Shown here piece by piece: positions 57,640 to 64,000 of a stretch of 64,000 nucleotides of DNA. The notes beneath the pieces are model-generated. The model saw only the letters and a list, made by a program, of their open reading frames with translations, was not told the DNA's origin and searched no databases. The translations under genes and the position numbers were made by a program. Within the stretch, counting starts at the first letter, position 1. The number at the start of each line of letters is the position of its first letter. The stretch comes from Epiperipatus broadwayi (lineage: Eukaryota > Onychophora > Udeonychophora > Euonychophora > Peripatidae). The stretch lies in the NCBI GenBank assembly GCA_028023455.1, contig JAQFVV010006453.1, positions 246,001-310,000 of the forward strand, in the 5' to 3' direction.

Positions 57640-59690
57640 ACCCATCATAATATTTAGATATAATCAGATATGTAAAAATAAGATACTCATCATCATTTTT
57701 TCCTAACAACAGTACATTTGTTGTTTTCAAGTGCATGCATAAATATATATGCCCATAAACATTATTAGATGAATATGCATTAAGAAACAGCCAACTAATC
57801 ATCATATGTCAGAATCCCTACTGTAATACCCAGAATGTACATAAAGATTGCATGTATGTATTTACAAAAAAAAATTGTCAGATGTCACATGACCTCATTT
57901 ATAATTTATATAATATACATATATTACGCAGTGTAATATAGGAAAGTAATATAGGAAAGCACACCTCCAAGAATACCGATCTTAACAATATTTCAATTTA
58001 AGCAGGAATTCTATATCTGCATTTTTTATATATATTTAAGTCAGAACAATATGAATATAATATAACTCAAACGTGGAATAATGAAACTTCTACATGCCAG
58101 TGAACAATATTAATTTTATATAAATATTATACAGCTAAACTTCACATCTTCATAAATAAATAACAGATAAATGTATAAGTTTAAATTGATTAAATTATAT
58201 TATTACTTGCAAAAAGATTAAAATAAGTTATTATAAATATTTAACATTTATTCATTTAAGGCATCTAAAACAAAATTTGAATAGTCATTCAAAATTAAAA
58301 AATATTTACATTATTCAACGATCTCAAATAATTTATTTAATGTTGCCTTAAGATCATATATACATTAAAATTTATAACATTTTGTATAAACTCATTTCTA
58401 TATATTTCTTTAAATTCTAATAATTTATTTATTTGAATAGTAAAGAATTTATTCCTTTATTTATTATTACTAAATAAGTCCAGATGAAAATTTGATTATT
58501 ATTATCAAAACAAATTTCAAATCATATGTACACTTAATATATTTAAATTATAATAATAACTATAATATATATACACTACTTATAAAAAATTTTAGAATAT
58601 AAATAATAAATAATTTAAATCCAATGTTTTTCTTATTCAAACATAATTAAGTTTAAGTCAATCTATCAAAGTTTATAGATTAAATGAGCAGTATTTACAG
58701 TAGAGATGTCTTTAGCAGAAACTTTAACTTTACTTTGATCAATCTTATAATCATTTATAGAAATATTCCTACATTATTTATTTTAAAGCTCTAGTATTTC
58801 CTAGTTGTTAACTATGAATCCTTTTAATCCTGCTTGAATATTTAACTTCATTAAAAAATTTATTAATTGTTTTGCATGCAAATCCTTTTGCATATTAATT
58901 AAATTGCTGTAAAGAGTGACAATTTTTTGTATTTCATGCTTGTTCATCTTGGAGACATTTGGATAAGATTTTCTTACATATCTAGACAAAAATTTTGATG
59001 GTTTAAAGTTGCCATCAAAGTAAAATTTACCTTAAAGATTTTATTTATAGCCATTTTATTCTAATATGATTCTCCTTCATTTTTTTTTTCTATAAATATG
59101 CAAATTATATATTTCCCAATCATGGTTTTCTAAGTCATTTATTTTTAGAAAATAATAACAGTATGCATATCAACTTAACTTTTATTCAGTATTTTATAAC
59201 ATTAAAATATCAACTAATGTTAATATTACCTTTATCAGTAATATATATTACTCTAATCAATATTAAAACTTAACTAATCATTAAAATATACAATATAATA
59301 CATGCTTACCTATTAGTGTTATGAGTTAATTATGTGCTAGATATATATGTTTATTTGTATTATATTTAAATAGCTCATTTCCCCCTTCTCTCATCTAGCT
59401 TGTCTCCAAAATAATATATTAGATGTGCTACACCACTCCTTATTTTAGTATACTATAAAATGATAGATATTTATAATCAGTTATCATTTCAATATATGAA
59501 AATAAAGTTTTTATTTGTGGGTTATACCCTTCATTATTTTGTTTTTATTTTAATGCATTATCAGAAATTAAATAATACACATATAATTGACAAAAGACTT
59601 GATTTTAATCATATAACCATGAAAATATTATATATAACATTCAATATATATATTATATAATTAAAATGTGTCACATATTCTTGAAACATA
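57640..59690. other. No gene recognised
   Basis: AT-rich. A 62-codon minus-strand frame (58801-58989; KSYPNVSKMNKHEIQKIV) is not recognised. Confidence 0.4.
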
Positions 59691-59692
59691 TA

Positions 59693-60640
59693 CACCTCGG
59701 TCTCGTTTTATGCAGATTATTTTAATGCAATTTTGAAGTTATGCGATTCATGTTTCTTCTTAATATCTTTCATATTTCACTATATTTATTAGATATCAAA
59801 AAATTTAAATTATTAATAACTTATTTTCACTTGAAATACTTGTTTTTTTTTTTCAAAAATATAACGTTATATTAGCAGCTAACGTGAATATGGCCTGTAG
59901 CAGTATTTAGATTTTTAGCTTCTATGTAAATAACCTATTTATACTAATGAGTGAATAATAATAATAGATTTATACTTACATATAAAAATATTGCAATAAA
60001 TATTCAAAAAATTTAAATTTTTAAAACATACTTTGTTATATATAACAGAAATAAATAATCTTTTAGAGTTTTAAAATAAAAAACGAAGATTTTATAAACT
60101 GAAAATAATCTTTCTAATGACAATGTATAATATTTTGTTTTGATTGCGATTTTATTTTTTTAATATAGAAACAGAAAACCATTAACACAGCATAAGACAG
60201 AAAGTGGCGCTAGTTGTACATCACATCACAAATAAAAATAAAGTGACTAACAGGTTTCTCTGGGCATAATTGCTGAGAGATTTTTGACTTCGTTTAAGGA
60301 GAAGCTACAATACATCACATTCTGATTTCTTACCAGTTCACAAATAAACACTAGTGGCAATGATTAAAATATCTATGAAAAATGTAAAATTAAATACTTT
60401 AGTAATAAAAAAAGTAAAAAAAAATTATCTTGTATTAATTTTTATCAAATATTTGAAATTTTTTATTAGTTATATTTTAATTGCTTATTTTTTAATGCGA
60501 ATTTTAAAATAATTCTTCCTTGTTGCTTTGCTTTTATGCGAATTCTGAAAATTACAGCACATACCCCCCCCTTTCAATGTTAGTCACTTAATGTGGGTTT
60601 TCTGTGGAACCTATCTACTGCATAAAACAAGACCCAGGTG
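59693..60640. mobile_element. pogo/Tigger-like non-autonomous element
   Basis: Ends CACCTCGGTCTCGTTTTATG and the complement of CACCTGGGTCTTGTTTTATG, matching at about 21 of 23 positions including the following CAG. Flanked by TA on both sides (59691-59692 and 60641-60642). Inside each end are repeated TTATGCGAATT-type motifs, as in the pogo/Tigger group of Tc1/mariner. At 948 bp it has no transposase. A LINE 3' end (60215-60328) lies inside it. Confidence 0.75.
60215..60328 (+). mobile_element. LINE 3' UTR fragment nested in the pogo-like element
   Basis: AATAAAGTGACTAACAGGTT, TCTCTGGGCATAATTGCTGA, GAGATTTTTGACTTCGTTTA and AGGAGAAGCTACAATACATC match the complement of 41905-42010, the 3' UTR of the second LINE, ending in CATCACATT. 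It is the only second copy of that tail seen. Confidence 0.75.
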
Positions 60641-60649
60641 TAAATAAAA

Positions 60650-61390
60650 TATCTGAAAAAACTTGATCCCCAAAATGAACTTCATGCTGAGACAACATTT
60701 TTTAAATAGCCCATGTCTTCATTTTTAAACTTGTATTCATCAATACTAAATTCTCACACTTTGATTTTCAAAATTTTCTGTATCCATCATGATGTCATCA
60801 TTCATTTTAGATAAATTGCTTATTACTAATTATTTATCTCTAGCTTGAGAAATGAGTAATAGTGATCACTTGTGTATTTATCTGAAGTGGTATTGTCAAA
60901 ATTGTAAGTGCAGACATTTTTACACTTATAAATCAAACTGCAAAAGATTTGTATCTAGCAATATAGATTGGCATTAATATAACAGAGAGCAAGCAGTATT
61001 TACAGATCTATTCAAAAATGATCATTTGTGAATCTGGCTTGTAAATTATTTTACTAATATATTTGAACTTGTTTGTTCCATGAAACATATTATATATAAT
61101 ATGTAATTATAATAAAAATAATGAATTGTAATGATGACTGGCATTTTTATATATATATGTTAAAATGAATGTATTTCGCAGGCAAAAGAGAATTTATAAA
61201 TCATGTTTTTGGGAGCACTACATTTAACAAAATAAAATTAAAATATCAACACTTTGATGGGATACCATCTATTCTCAACTAATTTGATTATTGTGTTGTA
61301 ATAGGCATGCTTACAATAATACACTTATGTGAAACGAACAAACGATTTCAGAATTTTACTTCCTGCAATTTTTTTCCCATGTAACCCTAG
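60650..61390. other. No gene recognised
   Basis: AT-rich DNA between two DNA transposons; nothing assignable. Confidence 0.4.
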
Positions 61391-61392
61391 AG

Positions 61393-63980
61393 CAGGGGTC
61401 GGCAACCTATGGCACCCATGCCATGCTTGGCACATCAACAATTATCAATGGCACTTGGAATAAATTGAAATACTAAAAAAATATATTTTAATTATAGTGT
61501 CTTTTTTTGTTTGTTTTTACATTCAACACTGAATTTATGATTAAATCATTATTTATCAGAAAATAATATATTTGACTTCATTTAAAAGACATTTTTGTTT
61601 GCAAGCAAAATAAATTCTACATATTCATATTTTACTTCTGGTAATATTAAAAAATAAGATGTAATCCAAATAAAAAGCTTATTAAGTTATTAATTTTAGA
61701 AAGCTACTTTCGGTAGTTGAATGGTAAATAATCAATGCTCATTGGTAGTGCTTCTTTCAAAAAAGAGATTCTCATGGCATTCTGACTGAGAGATTCCCAA
61801 AATGTCCCACAAAAGACAAAAACATGATAAAAACTCTTGGACAAATGAATATGGATTTGTACAGCAAAATAATCATGCTGTGTGTACATTATGCTCAAGT
61901 GTACAAAGACATTATCAAACTAAACATGTGTTCATGTTTAAAAACTCAGATGAGAAAAGTGAAGCTATAAAAAGTGCTGTTTCTACCTTTAAAAAACAAA
62001 CTACTTATTTTAGTCAAATAATTGGAACCTAAAATAAAGGCACTGAATGTTGTTATACAATTGCTCATTGTGTGGCTTCGAAAGAAAAACCTTTCACAGA
62101 TGGACAATTCATCAAAGAAATGTTGTTAAACAGTGCTGAAAACTTATTCAGTGATCTACCAAATAAACAAACAATACTGTCGTGAATTTGAAAAATAACA
62201 GCTTCTGCAAGATCAATTCAAAGAAGAATAATTGACATAGCTGAAGATGTAACAACAAAACAGAAAAAACAGTTTACAATAAGCTGTTACCTTCAGTGTT
62301 ACTGTTGATGAAAGCACTGTTGTAAATGATGTGGTGTGCCTAGAAATAGTTGCATGACATCATGACAGCAATCATATTTATAAAGAATTGTGTTGCTTCA
62401 TCCCTCCTACTGGTACAACAAAGGGGCATGATATTTTCATTGCATTTTTCAATTATTTTGAAAATCAGAAAATTAACATAAATAAAATATTTATTGTTAC
62501 TACTGATGCCAGCCATGCAATGGTCGGAAAGGAAAAGGGATTTGTTAAAATCCTTGGAAATCATACTAAACATCGAATATTGAGTTTCCACTGCATTATA
62601 CACCAGGAAAATTTAGTTTCAAAAAATCTCATCACAATGTTTGAATTCTGTAATGGACACTGTCATTAAAATAATGAATTTCATAGTATCTCATTCTTGA
62701 TTAACACATAGGCAATTTAAATCCCTTTTGCAAGAAATAAATAGTACATATATAGTGCATATACAGACCTCCCTCTATACAGCAATGTAGTCAAAATAAT
62801 GTCTTGAACAGGTTTGTATCATGTCTGAAAGAAATCAAGATGTTTCTTGATGAAAAAGAACAACATTATCCAAAAATACATTATGAAGACTGGTTATGCA
62901 AATTGATGTTTCTGACTGATATAACTCAACACCTGAATGAGTTAAACTTGCATTTGCAAGGGAAGGGTCAAACAGTACTAGAACTCTTTGAATATTTGAA
63001 AGAATTTGCATCATGATATTACCACTAACACCTACAAGTACTTTCCAAATGTAAAGACCCATGCAAATCAATTTAACACTAACAAAGATGAACTTCCAAA
63101 ATACATTGAAGCTCTCAGAGAAGAATTTTCCAAATGATGTGAAGATTTTCAAATACACATACCCATATTTTCTTTCCTTATCAAACCTGACTTAATTGAT
63201 TTAAAGTTGACTCCATTTCATTTATCTCTTTTTGAGTAGATAGATATTGATAGTTTTGAAATGGAATTAATCGAATTATTGTCATCAGAATTGTGGAAAA
63301 CTAAATTTGTAGAACTGCGGAAAACTCTTGAAGGGAAGTGTCTAGAAAAGTCAGTTGTCATTCTCACTTGTTGGATATCATTTTCTGAAAGATTTAATTC
63401 TTTGAAAAAAAAAACTGCTTGTGCTCTGCTTTCGGCATTTGGTTCAACTTACTTATGTAAACAAATTTTCTCACTTATGAAAAATATTTTGAGTTCACAA
63501 AGAAGTTGCCTAACACCTGAACATTCAGAAGCATGTGTGAACCTAAAAGTGACCAATTACATACCTGACATTGAGCAACTGAGAAAAGAGGTACAAGGGC
63601 AAGGTTCACATTAATTTTATTTTAATAATAAAAAAAGGCTAATCATATTAGAATTTATGATTTTTTATTATTATTTAAATTGTACATTTTGTATAAGTAA
63701 AGAGTTGTAATTTATAATTTGTAATATAATTTTTAATAATCATGTTAAAAATTATAAATTAAAAAAAAAGGTACTTTTCACATGATTCTAAGTATTTTAA
63801 AATACTGAATGACCAATAATATAATATCCAGTTATAATGGACTTCAAAGTATATATTATATAGTAGTATGAACCAATTTTGATAATATAATATAATAAGA
63901 TTGGAAAAATCATGTCGGCATGTGGAATAACATTATAACATAGATTCACCACCACACTACTAAAAGGTTGCTGACCCCTG
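61393..63980 (+). mobile_element. hAT-Charlie-like DNA transposon, near full length (hAT-2)
   Basis: TIRs CAGGGGTCGGCAACCT (61393) and the complement of CAGGGGTCAGCAACCT (ending 63980). The duplication CCCTAGAG (61385-61392 and 63981-63988) is exact and 8 bp. The 2588-bp element carries a decayed transposase on the plus strand at 61802-63614 with short untranslated ends. The CAGGGGTCGGCAA end type is common in hAT-Charlie elements. Confidence 0.97.
61802..63614 (+). pseudogene. hAT transposase, GTF2IRD2/ZBED-like, decayed
   Basis: 61802-62032: start Met, then CTLCSSVQRHYQTKH, a shortened BED-type C-x2-C...H-x4-H finger, and STFKKQTTYFSQII. After a stop at 62030 the frame continues (AHCVASKEKPFTDGQFIKEM) with two more stops near 62184. 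A frameshift leads to SVTVDEST, the first catalytic Asp block. 62388-62669: GTTKGHDIF, FIVTTDASHAMVGKEKGF (second Asp block) and FHCIIHQENL (the C/H block). 62804-63016: DWLCKLMFLTDITQHLNELN. 63261-63614: AFGSTYLCKQIFSLMKN, the C-terminal dimerisation motif. All domains are in the expected order, so the copy was once full length. It has at least five inactivating stops or frameshifts. The same fold occurs in the mammalian host gene GTF2IRD2, but the TIRs and duplication show this is a transposon. Confidence 0.93.
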
Positions 63981-64000
63981 CCCTAGAGTATGTTTTGGAG

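Noticed and set aside
61802-63614. Host GTF2IRD2-like gene
   Set aside because: The coding relic is confined within hAT TIRs and an 8-bp duplication and has at least five inactivating changes.

Overview
This window looks like intergenic or intronic DNA from an AT-rich animal genome (about three quarters A+T by eye, not computed). It has no long open reading frames, no recognisable host exon and no bacterial gene layout. What it does contain is metazoan transposon debris: hAT, mariner, pogo-like and TTAA-targeting DNA elements, two kinds of non-LTR retrotransposon, a GIY-YIG Penelope-like retroelement (PLE), several tRNA-like SINE families and many long inverted repeats. The mix suggests an invertebrate, but I cannot name the group.

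Layout. 1-9.6 kb: AT-rich unique DNA; 60-1050 is homologous, inverted, to 53.4-54.3 kb. 9.6-16.7 kb: a run of inverted repeats, including a diverged 1.56-kb one, plus SINE-like pieces and a 3' fragment of an RTE-like LINE. 16.93-21.59 kb: a composite in which a hAT element (16958-20534, exact 8-bp duplication) sits in the left end of a near-perfect 1-kb palindrome, and a 16-bp direct repeat flanks the whole. 24.2-25.7 kb: a foldback element interrupted by a miniature PLE, itself interrupted by a TTAA element. 28.7-30.3 kb: mariner remnant, LINE tail, and a second TTAA element. 31-32.7 kb: two inverted-repeat structures, one with a PLE-type ribozyme-like motif. 35.2-36.8 kb: decayed PLE with reverse transcriptase C-terminus, GIY-YIG endonuclease, a tRNA-like segment, a ribozyme-like motif and terminal inverted arms. 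37.5-42.6 kb: more ribozyme-like motifs, an inverted-repeat MITE, two SINEs, and the 3' end of a second LINE. 44.1-49.2 kb: foldback copies, a deleted hAT inserted in a LINE tail, and the longest LINE copy of the window. 50.7-51.6 kb: possibly decayed coding sequence. 57.2-57.6 kb: a foldback element with the best hammerhead-like motif. 59.7-60.6 kb: pogo-like element carrying a LINE 3' end. 61.4-64.0 kb: a complete-length hAT relic.

None of the elements has an intact protein; all are fossils with stops and frameshifts. Target-site duplications, terminal repeats and nesting still allow the order of insertions to be read in several places. The most interesting theme is the recurrence of a hammerhead-like core (CTGANGA, a short hairpin, GAAA) in PLE and PLE-like foldback repeats, with inverted arms that begin at or near that motif.
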